Assembly (NCBI GenBank): GCA_051859505.1
Contig: JBHYFN010000030.1
Coordinates: 1 to 47,526 of the forward strand
From: JAFIEN01 sp051859505
GTDB taxonomy: Bacteria > Pseudomonadota > Alphaproteobacteria > Rhodobacterales > Rhodobacteraceae
DNA: 47,526 nucleotides
Reading direction: 5' to 3'
Shown: positions 16,590 to 26,159 of the stretch, piece after piece
How positions within the stretch are numbered: the stretch's first letter is position 1
Layout: each line of letters begins with the position of its first letter
Notes under the pieces: generated by a model
Told to the model about the DNA's origin: nothing
The model's database searches: none
The model's input: only the letters and a program-made list of their open reading frames with translations
Made by a program: the position numbers and the translations under genes

Positions 16590-16607
16590 CCGGGCCATCC
16601 GGCCCGG
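16590..16607 (-). terminator. Hairpin after the RTX gene
   Basis: CCGGGCC (16590-16596) and GGCCCGG (16601-16607) form a 7-bp stem with a four-base loop, 12 bp past the stop codon of the RTX gene. No T-tract follows, so termination is only likely. Confidence 0.4.
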
Positions 16608-16619
16608 ATCGCTGTGGCC

Positions 16620-19334
16620 TCAGATGATCTCGAAATCCGAGGCGGTGATCGTCGGCGCGCCGTTGAGTGTGGCGAAATGCACCCGACCCTGCGGGCCCGC
16701 GCCGTCGCTGTCGTAAAACAGCTGCCCGTTGTTCGTGTTGTAGGTGATCCGATGCGACCCCGCCGTGGCATTGCCGGAACCGTTGGCCACGAAGGCATTG
16801 GCTGCAAGCCCGCCCGCCGAAAGCGCGGCAAAGATCGCACTGTCCAGCACGATGGTGTCGATCCCGACCTCGAAATCGGTGATCCGGTCCACATTCGCCG
16901 GACCCAGCGGCGCGTTGAAGACGAATTCATCCGCCCCTCCGCCGCCGGTCAGGGTGTTGTTGCCCGGACCGCCAATCAGCCGGTCGTCGCCGGCCCCGCC
17001 GATCAGCCGGTCATCACCCGCCCCGCCGAACAGGATGTCATCGCCCGTCCCGCCATTGAGCGTGTCATTGCCCTGCCCGCCATGCAGCGTATCGTTGCCC
17101 ATACCGCCGAACAACGCATCATCGCCGGCATTGCCCTGCAGCATGTCATGACCCGGGCCGCCATGCAGCACGTCATCCCCCTGCCCTCCGGTGATCACGT
17201 CATGGCCTTGCCCGCCAAAGATCACGTCATCGCCGCCACCGCCGTTGATCGTGTCATCGATCGTCGAGCCGGTGATCGAGTCATTCGCGGCCGTCCCGGT
17301 TATCAGGATCCCGTCCCCGTCCGAGACGTTGGAAAAGGTCCAGCCCGACAGATCCACGCTGTTCTGGGTAAAGGCCCCGTTCGCCAGAAACACCTCGATC
17401 GCGAAATTCGCCCCGGCCGCGATCGGGCCGACGAAATTCCAGGCTCCTCCCGAAGGCGCGATGTTGTTGGCGGCGAAGGTCAGGGTCCAGGTCGTGTTGG
17501 CCGGGGTCGACTGGAAGGACCATTCCTCAAGACCATCCAGAGCTGCGGCACTACGGAAGTCAAAGGTCCTCGGACCGGAGCCGGCGCCCAGAATGACGGT
17601 GTCGTAACCGGACCCGCCATAGAGCCCCACACCATTGGCCCGGTTCGCGTAGGATCCGACATGGAACGTGTCATTGCCGGTACCACCGTGATAGACGATT
17701 GCCGTTGCACCTCCGAACAGAACGTCATCACCGGCACCTCCGAACAGCCGGTCCTCACCCGAGCCGCCAAAAAGCGTGTCATTGCCGGCACCGCCGTAAA
17801 GCACATCGTCGCCCGGACCGCCGTAAAGAGTATCGTCGCCCCCCCCGCCGAAAAGCTGATCGTCACCGGCGCCTCCATAAAGGCGATCATTGCCGGTGTC
17901 GCCGAAGAGTCTGTCCAGTCCTGCTCCGCCATAGAGATAATCGTCGCCGGTGCCGCCATAGATGGTATCGTCTCCGCCGAAACCGCGGATGAAATCATCA
18001 TTGGCGCCGCCCCAGATAATGTCGTCCTGATCGGTGGCATCGATCACGTCGGCCGTCCCGGTCCCGAAGATGCGTATCTGGTCGCCCTGGTCCCCGGCGC
18101 CCGTATTCCACGACGTGAAAGACCAGTTCCGCAGATCCAGCGTGGCGGTGTTGGTGCCGCCGTGGCTCATGTGAACCAGGATCCGTTCCGTCGAATTTGA
18201 AGCGGTATTGCCGACAAAGCTGTAATTTCTTGCGGCGGCGTTCTGCAATTGAGCGCCCGTGAACAGGAGATCCACATTGACGTTCTCGGCACCGGAACCG
18301 AACTGCCAGGTCTCAAGGTTTGCCAGGCCCGTTCCCCTCATGTCGAAAAGATACGTGCCCGGGGCACCAGTGGTCAGATGAACAGTGTCCTGACCCGATC
18401 CGCCAACGATCGCCGCCCCGTCGAGGATCGAGGTCAAGGACCCTACCGAATTGAAGTTCGAGAGAATATGAAACTGGTTCGTGCCCGACCCGGCCGCCAT
18501 GAAATTGCGCCCCGTGCCGCCGAACATCACATCATTGCCGGCGCCACCGAAAATCAGGTCATTGCCGCCACCGCCGAAGATCGTGTCGTCGCCCGCGCCC
18601 CCGTAGAACGACTCGCGCGCAGAGCCCCCATAGAGTTGATCGTTGCCGTCGCCGCCGTAAATCCTGTTGCTTCCGGAACCGCCAAAGATCACATCATCGC
18701 CGCTGTCGCCATAGAGTTGATCATTGCCAGCCCCACCGAACAGCGTGTCTCGGCCCGTTCCGCCATAAAGCACATCTGCATCCGCGCCGCCGAACAGCGT
18801 GTCATTGCCGGCACCACCATAAAGCGTGTCGTTTCCGGTACCGCCCAGCATGACGTCGTTTCCGAAGCCTCCATAAAGCGTATCGTTTCCGGCACCGCCA
18901 TCAAGGTAGTCGTTCCCCCCGCCCCCCCAGAGCGTGTCATTCCCAAGACCACCGAAAAGCGAGTCGGCCGATCCGCCGCCGTAAAGCCGGTCGTTTCCGG
19001 AACCGCCATAAAGGGAATGGACGCCCGAACCGGCATAGAGCCAATCATCGCCCTCCAGCCCGTAAAGGCGGTTCGTGCCCGTTCCGCCGTACAGCGTATC
19101 GTTGCCTGACCCACCGTAAAGCGTGTTGTTGCCAGTGCCGCTATAGAGCACATCGTTTCCGTTGCCGCCAAACAGCAGGTCGTTATCCCAACCGCCGTAC
19201 AGGGTGTCATTTCCACCGCCACCATAGAGGGTGTCATCGCCACCATAGCCGTAGATGGTGTCATTCAAGGGTATCCCGATAATGCTGCCGCCGAAAAGCA
19301 CATCATTGCCGGGCGTTCCAACCACAACGTTCAT
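16620..19334 (-). CDS. RTX (hemolysin-type calcium-binding repeat) secreted protein
   Basis: This protein of 904 residues has no classical signal peptide and is dominated by glycine/aspartate nonapeptide repeats (GGxGxDxLY) that bind calcium and form beta-rolls. Three repeat blocks (about 1-281, 431-555, 683-800) are separated by two non-repeat domains (about 281-431 and 555-683). The C-terminal 100 residues (ADEFVFN...DRITDFEVGIDTIVLD...) match the serralysin-type C-terminal region that carries the type I secretion signal. No protease, lipase or pore motif was seen, so it may be structural or adhesive. The two inserts resemble each other. The ATG at 19334 follows GGGGGAA. No secretion genes lie in the window. 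Codon use seems less GC-extreme than in the neighbours, perhaps because of its unusual composition. Confidence 0.92.
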   Translation of the reverse strand: MNVVVGTPGNDVLFGGSIIGIPLNDTIYGYGGDDTLYGGGGNDTLYGGWDNDLLFGGNGNDVLYSGTGNNTLYGGSGNDTLYGGTGTNRLYGLEGDDWLYAGSGVHSLYGGSGNDRLYGGGSADSLFGGLGNDTLWGGGGNDYLDGGAGNDTLYGGFGNDVMLGGTGNDTLYGGAGNDTLFGGADADVLYGGTGRDTLFGGAGNDQLYGDSGDDVIFGGSGSNRIYGGDGNDQLYGGSARESFYGGAGDDTIFGGGGNDLIFGGAGNDVMFGGTGRNFMAAGSGTNQFHILSNFNSVGSLTSILDGAAIVGGSGQDTVHLTTGAPGTYLFDMRGTGLANLETWQFGSGAENVNVDLLFTGAQLQNAAARNYSFVGNTASNSTERILVHMSHGGTNTATLDLRNWSFTSWNTGAGDQGDQIRIFGTGTADVIDATDQDDIIWGGANDDFIRGFGGDDTIYGGTGDDYLYGGAGLDRLFGDTGNDRLYGGAGDDQLFGGGGDDTLYGGPGDDVLYGGAGNDTLFGGSGEDRLFGGAGDDVLFGGATAIVYHGGTGNDTFHVGSYANRANGVGLYGGSGYDTVILGAGSGPRTFDFRSAAALDGLEEWSFQSTPANTTWTLTFAANNIAPSGGAWNFVGPIAAGANFAIEVFLANGAFTQNSVDLSGWTFSNVSDGDGILITGTAANDSITGSTIDDTINGGGGDDVIFGGQGHDVITGGQGDDVLHGGPGHDMLQGNAGDDALFGGMGNDTLHGGQGNDTLNGGTGDDILFGGAGDDRLIGGAGDDRLIGGPGNNTLTGGGGADEFVFNAPLGPANVDRITDFEVGIDTIVLDSAIFAALSAGGLAANAFVANGSGNATAGSHRITYNTNNGQLFYDSDGAGPQGRVHFATLNGAPTITASDFEII

Positions 19335-19580
19335 TCAAATTCCCCCGTGTCACCAATCTGTCCGGACCACGCGACAACATGGCACCAGACACATCTTGCT
19401 CCGTCACGCCGACCATACCCCACGCGGCATCGGCCATTCCGCAACCTGCCCGCCCCTCGCAAGGCGGCAGTCAAAACTCAGGATGTGCCGCCCGGATGTA
19501 ATCGGGCAGCGCTCTTCGCTATTGGAAATTTCGCGGGATTTTACGCCCGAACGGCGATTCGACCAAGACAAATTGTCGCA

Positions 19581-20132
19581 TCACAGCTCGGTCTCGGGCG
19601 GCAGGCGCAGGAGGCTGCGTTCGCTGGCCCAGGGGTTGAGGCGGACCGTGTCACGCAGCGCGATCTGCGCCTCGTCCTCGCGCCCCAGATGGATCAGGGT
19701 CAGCGCCCGGCCCGACAGCGCGCCAAGATGGCGGGGATCAAGCTCCAGCGCCACGTCCAGATCGGCCAGAGCCGCCTCGAAATCGGCCGACAGGAAGGCG
19801 GCAAAGGCGCGCTGGTTCCAGCCTTCGGGATAGTCCGGGCAATAGGCGATCAGATCGCCCAGAACCTCGCGCGCGGCCGTGAAACGCGCGCCCTCGCGCA
19901 GGGCCATGCCGGCGTCGAGCATGTCCTGGGCGGCGGCATCGGGCGCCTCGGTCCAGATCCGCCAAAGCCGCTCGACCAATGCGCCCGCCTGCCCGGCGGT
20001 GCGCGCAAGGCGCAGGTCGCGGTAGATCTCGGCCCGTTCCTCGGTCGTGTCGCGCGCCGCGGCGCAGGTTTCCGCCGCAGCCGCCGTCGCGGCAGGCAGA
20101 AGAAGCAGGGCAAGGATCGGCAGGAGGCGCAT
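19581..20132 (-). CDS. Exported tetratricopeptide-repeat protein
   Basis: This small protein (183 residues) has a signal peptide (MRLLPILALLLLPAATAAAA, cleavage near residue 20) and three to four TPR helix pairs, best seen at PEGWNQRAFAAFLSADFEAA (given as written, 20 residues) and the following DLDVALELDPRHLGALSGRA. It is likely periplasmic and acts in protein-protein contacts; no enzyme motif is present. The start is the only in-frame ATG before the signal peptide, though its ribosome site is poor. The 246 bp between it and the RTX gene hold no gene and no promoter I trust. Confidence 0.78.
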   Translation of the reverse strand: MRLLPILALLLLPAATAAAAETCAAARDTTEERAEIYRDLRLARTAGQAGALVERLWRIWTEAPDAAAQDMLDAGMALREGARFTAAREVLGDLIAYCPDYPEGWNQRAFAAFLSADFEAALADLDVALELDPRHLGALSGRALTLIHLGREDEAQIALRDTVRLNPWASERSLLRLPPETEL

Positions 20133-20173
20133 GGGGGAAAGGGTGGCGCGCGGGCGCCGCGCGTCAAGGGCGG

Positions 20174-20280
20174 GGCGCTTTCAGGCCAGAAGCGCTTTCA
20201 GGCCGGGCGCTTTCAGGCGGGGCGCTTTCAGGCCGGGCGCTTTCAGGCCGGGCGCTTTCAGGCCGGGCGCTTTCAGGCCG
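20174..20280. repeat. Tandem array, seven copies of a 15-bp unit
   Basis: Copies of GGCGCTTTCAGGCCG lie at 20174-20188, 20189-20205 (17-bp variant), 20206-20220, 20221-20235, 20236-20250, 20251-20265 and 20266-20280. The last four are identical. The final copy supplies the TGA stop codon of the lrp-type gene (TCA at 20273-20275). Because 15 is a multiple of three, stop-free frames run through the array on both strands, but these show no sign of being genes. The identical copies point to recent expansion. Confidence 0.95.
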
Positions 20281-20749
20281 GGGGCGGCAGCCCCTCTTCC
20301 TTGACCGCCTGCATCGCTACATAGGTCGAGGTGCTGGCCACATGCGGCAGGGTCGAGATCCGCTCGGCCAGGACCTGCCGATAGGCGCTCATGTTCGTGG
20401 TGCGCACTTTCAGCAGGTAATCGAAGGCCCCGGCGATCATGTGGCATTGCTCGATTTCCGGCACCCGGGCGACGGCGGCGTTGAAGGCGGCAAGGGCCGC
20501 CTCGCGCGTGTCGGTCAGCTTCACCTCGACAAAGGCCACATGATCGCGCCCCAGCCGGATCGGGTCGATCAGCGCGCGGTAGCCCCGGATCACGCCCCGC
20601 TCCTCCAGCCGCTTGAGCCGCGTCTGCACGGGCGACTTCGACAGGCCCACGCGGCGGGCAAGCTCGGTCACGCTGATCCGCCCTTCGGCGGCCAGCACCT
20701 CGATCATGCGCAGGTCGAATTCGTCCAGATCGGCGGGCGTTATGGTCAT
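20273..20749 (-). CDS. putR: Lrp/AsnC-family regulator, probable PutR activator of putA
   Basis: This protein of 158 residues has an N-terminal helix-turn-helix (ISVTELARRVGLSKSPVQTR, about 25-44) and a C-terminal RAM/AsnC ligand-binding domain (about 65-150). It is divergent from putA with 102 bp between, the same arrangement as PutR of Rhodobacter, which activates putA in response to proline. The putA here lacks its own DNA-binding domain, which fits external control. The ATG at 20749 is preceded by GAGGCAGGA. The stop codon lies inside the last unit of the 15-bp tandem array. Confidence 0.87.
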   Translation of the reverse strand: MTITPADLDEFDLRMIEVLAAEGRISVTELARRVGLSKSPVQTRLKRLEERGVIRGYRALIDPIRLGRDHVAFVEVKLTDTREAALAAFNAAVARVPEIEQCHMIAGAFDYLLKVRTTNMSAYRQVLAERISTLPHVASTSTYVAMQAVKEEGLPPPA

Positions 20750-20851
20750 TCCTGCCTCGTCATTCAGTCGTTTCGCCCGGACTTGGCCCGATCTCGGGCG
20801 GATCGCCTGCCCATTCTGCGCTATCATCGCCCCAGTTCCAAGAGGTTCCCC

Positions 20852-23800
20852 ATGCCCCGCGACACTGCCCCCCCGCTCCGCGACCTGATCGACGCCGCCA
20901 CCCTTGCCCCCGAAGGCCCGCTGATGCAGGCGCTGGCCGAACAGGCCCGCCTCTCGCCCGCCGACCGCGCCGCCATCGCGGCACGGGGGGCCGACCTCGT
21001 CCGCGCCATCCGCAAGGCGAGCCATCCGGGGCTGATGGAGGTTTTCCTCGCCGAATACGGCCTCTCCACCGACGAAGGCATCGCGCTCATGTGCCTGGCC
21101 GAGGCGCTGCTCCGCGTGCCGGATGCCGAGACGATCGACGCCCTGATCGAGGACAAGATCGCCCCCTCCGACTGGGGCCGCCACCTTGGGCAATCGGCCT
21201 CCTCCCTCGTCAATGCCTCGACCTGGGCGCTGCTGCTGACCGGCCGCGTGCTCGATGACCGGCGCGAGGGGTTGGCGGGCGCGCTGCGGGGTGCCGTCCG
21301 CCGTCTGGGCGAACCCGTCATCCGCACCGCCGTCGCGCGGGCCATGCGCGAGATGGGCCGGCAGTTCGTGCTGGGCGAAACCATCGAGAGCGCGATGAAG
21401 CGCGCCGCCGGGATGGAGGCCAAGGGTTTCACCTACAGCTACGACATGCTGGGCGAGGCCGCGCGCTCGGATGCCGATGCCCGCGCCTATCACCTGAGCT
21501 ATTCCCGCGCCATCGGGGCCATCGCCAAGGCCTGTATCCACGGCAGCGTCGCCGAAAACCCCGGCATCTCGGTCAAGCTCTCGGCGCTGCACCCCCGCTA
21601 CGAGGTGGCGCAGAAGGCCCGCGTGATGGCGGAACTCGTGCCGCGCGTCACGGCGCTGGCGCAACTGGCGCGGTCGGCCGGGATGGGCTTCAACATCGAC
21701 GCCGAAGAGGCCGACCGGTTGTCGCTGTCGCTCGACGTGATCGAGGCGGTGCTGGCCGACCCATCGCTGAAGGGTTGGGACGGGTTCGGCGTGGTCGTGC
21801 AGGCCTATGGCAAGCGCGCCGGGCTTGTGATCGACTGGCTGCATGCGCTCGCGACCCGGCTGGACCGCCGCATCATGGTGCGGCTGGTCAAGGGCGCCTA
21901 TTGGGATGCCGAGGTCAAACGGGCCCAGGTCGAGGGGCTGGAGGATTTCCCCGTCTTCACCGCCAAACACGCGACCGACATCAGCTATATCGCCAATGCC
22001 CGCAAGCTTCTGGGCCTGACCGACCGGCTTTATCCGCAATTCGCCACCCATAATGCCCATACGGTGGCCGCCGTCCTGCACATGGCGCGCGAGATGGGGG
22101 CCGGCCCGCAGGCCTATGAATTCCAGCGCCTGCACGGCATGGGCGAGACGTTGCATTCGCTGGTGCTGCAGGCCGAGGGCACGCGTTGCCGCATCTATGC
22201 CCCCGTCGGCGCGCATGAGGATCTGCTGGCCTATCTCGTCCGCCGCCTGCTGGAAAACGGCGCGAATTCCAGCTTCGTCAACCAGATCGTGGACGAAAGC
22301 GTCCCGCCCGAGGCGGTCTCCGCCGACCCCTTCACCCCCGCCCATCCCCCGCGCGCCCTGTCCGCCGGCCCCGGCCTTTATGCGCCTTCCCGCCGCAACT
22401 CGGCCGGCTGGGATCTGACCGACGCGCCCACGCTGGCGCGGATCGAGGCGGGCCGCGCCCGCTTCGCCGCCCATCTCTGGGAGGCCCGCCCGACGCGGGA
22501 AGCCGCCCCGGGTACCCCGTCCGAGCTCCGCTCTCCCGCGACCGGCGATCTGGTCGGCCATGTGACCGAGGCCTCGCCCGCCGATGTCGCCGCCGCCTTC
22601 GCCGCGTCACGGGTCTGGGACGCCCCGGTCGCCACCCGCGCCGAGATGCTGGAAGCCGCCGCAGACCTCTACGAATCCCACGCGCCCGAGCTTTTCGCCC
22701 TGCTCGCGCGCGAGGCGGGCAAGACCCTGCCCGATGCCGTGGCCGAACTGCGCGAGGCGGTGGATTTCCTGCGCTACTACGGCGCCGAGGCCCGCGCCCA
22801 TGGCGAGGCATCCCCACGCGGCACCTGGGCCTGCATCAGCCCCTGGAACTTCCCGCTGGCCATCTTCACCGGCCAGATCGCGGCGGCACTCGCCACCGGC
22901 AACGCGGTCATCGCCAAGCCCGCAGGCCAGACCCCGCTGATCGCCGCCCGCGCGGTGGCGCTTCTCCATCAGGCGGGCGTGCCGCCAACCGCCCTCGCCC
23001 TCCTGCCCGGCGGCCCCGAGACGGGCGCTGCCCTGACCGCCCTGCCCGGCCTTGCGGGCGTGGCCTTCACCGGCTCGACCGCGACCGCGCAGAAGATCCG
23101 CGCGAGCCTTGCCGAACACGCCGCCCCCGGCACGCCGCTGATCGCCGAGACCGGCGGGCTGAATGCGATGATCGTGGATTCCACCGCCCTTCCCGAACAT
23201 GCGGTGCGCGATATCGTCAACGGCGCCTTCCGCTCGGCCGGGCAGCGCTGCTCGGCGCTGCGCTGTCTTTACGTGCAACAGGATGTGGCCGATAAACTCC
23301 TCCGCCTTCTCAAGGGCGCGATGGAGGAGCTGACGCTGGGCGACCCCTGGGATCTGGCCACCGACGTCGGCCCGGTCATCGACGCCCCCGCCCGCGACAC
23401 GATCCGCGCCCATATCGAGGCCGCCCGCGCCGAAGGCCGCATCCTGCACGAGCTTCGCACCCCCGAGGGCGGCACCTTCATCGCCCCCACCGCGATCCGC
23501 ATCCCCGGCATCGAGGCGCTTGAGCGCGAGGTCTTTGGCCCGGTCCTCCATGTGGCAACCTTCGCCGCCGCCGACCTTGACCGGGTGATCGCGGCGATCA
23601 ACGCCACCGGCTATGGCCTGACCTTCGGCCTGCACACCCGCATCGACGACCGGGTGCAGCATATCGTCGACCGGGTCCACGCGGGCAATATCTACGTCAA
23701 CCGCAACCAGATCGGCGCGGTCGTGGGCAGCCAGCCCTTTGGTGGCGAGGGGCTGTCGGGCACCGGGCCGAAGGCGGGCGGGCCGAACTACCTGCCCCGG

Positions 23801-24304
23801 TTCCGCGCGCCGCAGCGCACCGAGGCCGCCGGCGCATGGGACCGGACCGAGGATCCCGCCCGCCTGGCGGCGGCCCTGCGCGCGGCCGAGGCGGCAGCGC
23901 GGACCCTGCCGGCGCCGCTCGACCTCCCCGGCCCCACGGGCGAGTCGAACCGGCTGAGCGCCGCGCCGCGTGGCCCCGTCCTGTGCCTCGGACCGGGCAC
24001 GGAGGCGGCCTTGGCCCAGAAGGCGGCGGTCGAGGCGCTGGGGGGCATCGCGGTGGCCGCCGAAGGCCGGATCGCGCCCGAGGCGCTGGCGCAACTTGCC
24101 CCCCTCGCCGCCGTCCTGTGGTGGGGCGAGGAGGCGACGGCCCGCGCGCTGGAACAGGCGCTCGCCGCCCGCCCGGGGCCGATCCTGCCGCTCCTGACCA
24201 CGCGGCCGGACGCGGCCCATGTGCTGGCCGAGCGGCATGTCTGCATCGACACCACCGCCGCTGGCGGCAATGCCGCGCTTCTGGCCGAGGTGGCCGGGGC
24301 CTGA
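20852..24304 (+). CDS. putA: Bifunctional proline dehydrogenase / delta-1-pyrroline-5-carboxylate dehydrogenase
   Basis: PutA (1150 residues) oxidises proline to glutamate in two steps at the inner membrane face. An N-terminal helical segment (1-160) leads to the FAD-binding proline dehydrogenase barrel (about 170-480; KLSALHPRYE, VRLVKGAYWDAEVKRAQ, YAPVGAHEDLLAYLVRRLLENG with substrate-binding Arg residues). The aldehyde dehydrogenase half (about 520-1000) has ISPWNFPLAIFTGQ, AFTGSTATAQ, the Glu in AETGGLNAMIVDS, and nucleophile Cys800 in SAGQRCSALR. A C-terminal extension of about 130 residues resembles the family's degenerate ALDH-like domain. There is no ribbon-helix-helix at the N-terminus, so this PutA is not its own repressor. 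The ATG follows AAGAGG. Confidence 0.96.
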   Translation: MPRDTAPPLRDLIDAATLAPEGPLMQALAEQARLSPADRAAIAARGADLVRAIRKASHPGLMEVFLAEYGLSTDEGIALMCLAEALLRVPDAETIDALIEDKIAPSDWGRHLGQSASSLVNASTWALLLTGRVLDDRREGLAGALRGAVRRLGEPVIRTAVARAMREMGRQFVLGETIESAMKRAAGMEAKGFTYSYDMLGEAARSDADARAYHLSYSRAIGAIAKACIHGSVAENPGISVKLSALHPRYEVAQKARVMAELVPRVTALAQLARSAGMGFNIDAEEADRLSLSLDVIEAVLADPSLKGWDGFGVVVQAYGKRAGLVIDWLHALATRLDRRIMVRLVKGAYWDAEVKRAQVEGLEDFPVFTAKHATDISYIANARKLLGLTDRLYPQFATHNAHTVAAVLHMAREMGAGPQAYEFQRLHGMGETLHSLVLQAEGTRCRIYAPVGAHEDLLAYLVRRLLENGANSSFVNQIVDESVPPEAVSADPFTPAHPPRALSAGPGLYAPSRRNSAGWDLTDAPTLARIEAGRARFAAHLWEARPTREAAPGTPSELRSPATGDLVGHVTEASPADVAAAFAASRVWDAPVATRAEMLEAAADLYESHAPELFALLAREAGKTLPDAVAELREAVDFLRYYGAEARAHGEASPRGTWACISPWNFPLAIFTGQIAAALATGNAVIAKPAGQTPLIAARAVALLHQAGVPPTALALLPGGPETGAALTALPGLAGVAFTGSTATAQKIRASLAEHAAPGTPLIAETGGLNAMIVDSTALPEHAVRDIVNGAFRSAGQRCSALRCLYVQQDVADKLLRLLKGAMEELTLGDPWDLATDVGPVIDAPARDTIRAHIEAARAEGRILHELRTPEGGTFIAPTAIRIPGIEALEREVFGPVLHVATFAAADLDRVIAAINATGYGLTFGLHTRIDDRVQHIVDRVHAGNIYVNRNQIGAVVGSQPFGGEGLSGTGPKAGGPNYLPRFRAPQRTEAAGAWDRTEDPARLAAALRAAEAAARTLPAPLDLPGPTGESNRLSAAPRGPVLCLGPGTEAALAQKAAVEALGGIAVAAEGRIAPEALAQLAPLAAVLWWGEEATARALEQALAARPGPILPLLTTRPDAAHVLAERHVCIDTTAAGGNAALLAEVAGA

Positions 24305-24410
24305 CCGGCCCCCCCCGCCCCTGCCACCGGCCCCGCCACCGCCCCCATCACCAGCCTCGCCGCAGCCGGATGGTCTTGACCGGACCGCAACCCTGCGACA
24401 GGGTCCGGCC

Positions 24411-25163
24411 ATGTTCCCGATCCGCGACCACAACCCGTCGACCAAGACACCTTTCGTGACCTATGCCCTGATCGTGGTGAACATCGCGATCCACATCTTC
24501 GTCGTGGCGACGATCCAGACGGATCGCGAGCTTTTCTCCTTCTACACCGAATATGCGCTGATCCCTGCCAAGCTCTCGAATGGCGAGGGGTTTTCCGCGC
24601 TCGTGACCTCGGTCTTCCTGCATGGGGATTTCCTGCATCTGGCGGGCAACATGCTGTTTCTGTGGATCTTCGGCGACAACCTCGAGGAAGAGCTGGGCCA
24701 TGTGGGCTTTCTGCTCTTCTACCTTCTGGCCGGGGCCGGAGCGGCCGCGGCGCAATGGATCTGGGAGCCCTGGTCGCCGATCCCGGTCATCGGCGCCTCG
24801 GGCGCCATCGCCGGGGTCATGGGGGCCTATCTTCTGCTGTTCCCCAGGGCACGCGTCGATGTGTTCATCTTCCTCATCATCTTCATCAGGATCATCCCGA
24901 TGCCGGCCTGGGTGATGCTGGGGGTCTGGTTCGGGCTGCAGATCGTCAACGGCGTCGGGGCCGATCCGCTTGAAGGCGGCGTCGCCTACTGGGCCCATGC
25001 GGGCGGCTTCGCGCTGGGGATCCTGATGATGCTGCCGTTCTGGCTGCGCAAGGGCGGGCCGGACTTCTGGAGCCGGACCGAGGGCCACCCGCCCCATCCC
25101 GAGGCGACCTATGGCCGCTTGACCGCGTCGAACGTGCCGCAGGTTCCGCGGCGCCGGGACTGA
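24411..25163 (+). CDS. Rhomboid-family intramembrane serine protease
   Basis: This membrane protein (250 residues, about six or seven helices) cleaves other proteins within the membrane. The catalytic Ser130 lies in GASGAIAG and the partner His196 in WAHAGGFALG; the conserved HxxxN-like HLAGNMLFLWIFGDNLE (77-93) precedes them. The soluble C-terminal tail (about 215-250) is short. The ATG at 24411 has only an AGGG upstream. It lies 106 bp after putA in the same direction and may be separately transcribed. Substrates are unknown. Confidence 0.9.
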   Translation: MFPIRDHNPSTKTPFVTYALIVVNIAIHIFVVATIQTDRELFSFYTEYALIPAKLSNGEGFSALVTSVFLHGDFLHLAGNMLFLWIFGDNLEEELGHVGFLLFYLLAGAGAAAAQWIWEPWSPIPVIGASGAIAGVMGAYLLLFPRARVDVFIFLIIFIRIIPMPAWVMLGVWFGLQIVNGVGADPLEGGVAYWAHAGGFALGILMMLPFWLRKGGPDFWSRTEGHPPHPEATYGRLTASNVPQVPRRRD

Positions 25164-25225
25164 ACGGATCGGCCCCGCCCCGGTCGCGGCGCGCTTTGAT
25201 CGGCCGGGCGCGGTGCGGTGGGGCC

Positions 25226-26014
25226 TCAGCCGCCCCGGATCACCTTGGCGAAACGGTCGAAGATCGCGGCATTGGCGACGATGACCTCGCCATCAGTCAG
25301 CGGATCGCCCCCCTCGCGGATCGGGCCGATGAAGCCGCCCGCCTCGGCCACGATGATCAGGCCCGCGGCGATATCCCAGGCGTGGATCCCGCGCTCCCAA
25401 TAGCCCTCGTAGCGGCCGGCGGCGACATAGGCCATGTCGAGCGCGGCCGCCCCGAAGCGGCGCACGCCGGCACACTCGGGCATCAGGCGCGCCAGATCCT
25501 GCAAGGTCGCGGGCAGCGCGCCGCGGCCGCCGAAGGGCACGCCGGTGGCGAAGATCGACTCGATCATCCGCCCGCGGGCCGAAACCCGCAGGCGGCGTTC
25601 GTTCATGAAGGCGCCCTGCCCCTTTTCGGCATAGAACATCTCGTCCTTGACGGGATCGTAGATCACGCCCGCCACGATGGCGCCCTTGTGCTCGAGCGCG
25701 ATCGAGACGGCCCAATGCGGCAGCCCGTGCAGGAAATTCGTCGTGCCATCGAGCGGATCGACGATCCAGCGCCGGGTCGGATCCTCGCCCTCGATCAGGC
25801 CGTCTTCCTCGCCCAGGAACCCGTAGGAGGGGCGGGCCTCCATCAGCGCCTCGCGGATCGTCTTTTCGGCCTGACGATCGGCGCGGCTGACGAAATCGCC
25901 GGGGCCCTTGGACGAGACCTGCAGCTGTTCGACCTCGCCGAAATCCTTGACCAGGGCGCGCCCGGCCTTGCGGGCCGTCTTCATCATGACGTTGAGGTTC
26001 GCACTGCCAGCCAT
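25226..26014 (-). CDS. suhB: Inositol monophosphatase family protein (SuhB-like)
   Basis: This phosphatase (262 residues) dephosphorylates myo-inositol 1-phosphate or related sugar phosphates with magnesium. Both family signatures are present: the metal-binding GEE (68-70) and WIVDPLDGTTNF (83-94), and the C-terminal WERGIHAWDIAAGLIIVAEAG (given by ends W206 to G226, approximate). Length is standard. The ATG at 26014 has GGAACGGAG upstream. It is convergent with the rhomboid gene and divergent from the GGDEF-EAL gene. SuhB can also act in rRNA transcription in enterobacteria; whether that applies here is unknown. Confidence 0.92.
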   Translation of the reverse strand: MAGSANLNVMMKTARKAGRALVKDFGEVEQLQVSSKGPGDFVSRADRQAEKTIREALMEARPSYGFLGEEDGLIEGEDPTRRWIVDPLDGTTNFLHGLPHWAVSIALEHKGAIVAGVIYDPVKDEMFYAEKGQGAFMNERRLRVSARGRMIESIFATGVPFGGRGALPATLQDLARLMPECAGVRRFGAAALDMAYVAAGRYEGYWERGIHAWDIAAGLIIVAEAGGFIGPIREGGDPLTDGEVIVANAAIFDRFAKVIRGG

Positions 26015-26159
26015 TACCGTCTCCGTTCCCTGGTCCGGGGGGGCGTATAGGCCGGCAGCAGGGCCGGAACAAGGGCCGAAGGCGCGCGAGGGACCGGGCG
26101 CGCGCCCGCTGGGCCGATCGGATCCGGGGGGGCCTGTTAACGAAATCTTTACGCCACCC

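Noticed and set aside
16246..16716. A 156-codon frame across tRNA-Leu
   Set aside because: It runs antisense through the tRNA and the 3' end of the RTX gene and has no recognisable features.
20174..20304. Repeat peptides such as GRFQA (plus) and GLKAP (minus) encoded by the 15-bp array
   Set aside because: The frames exist only because the unit is a multiple of three; no start, ribosome site or conserved flank supports a gene.
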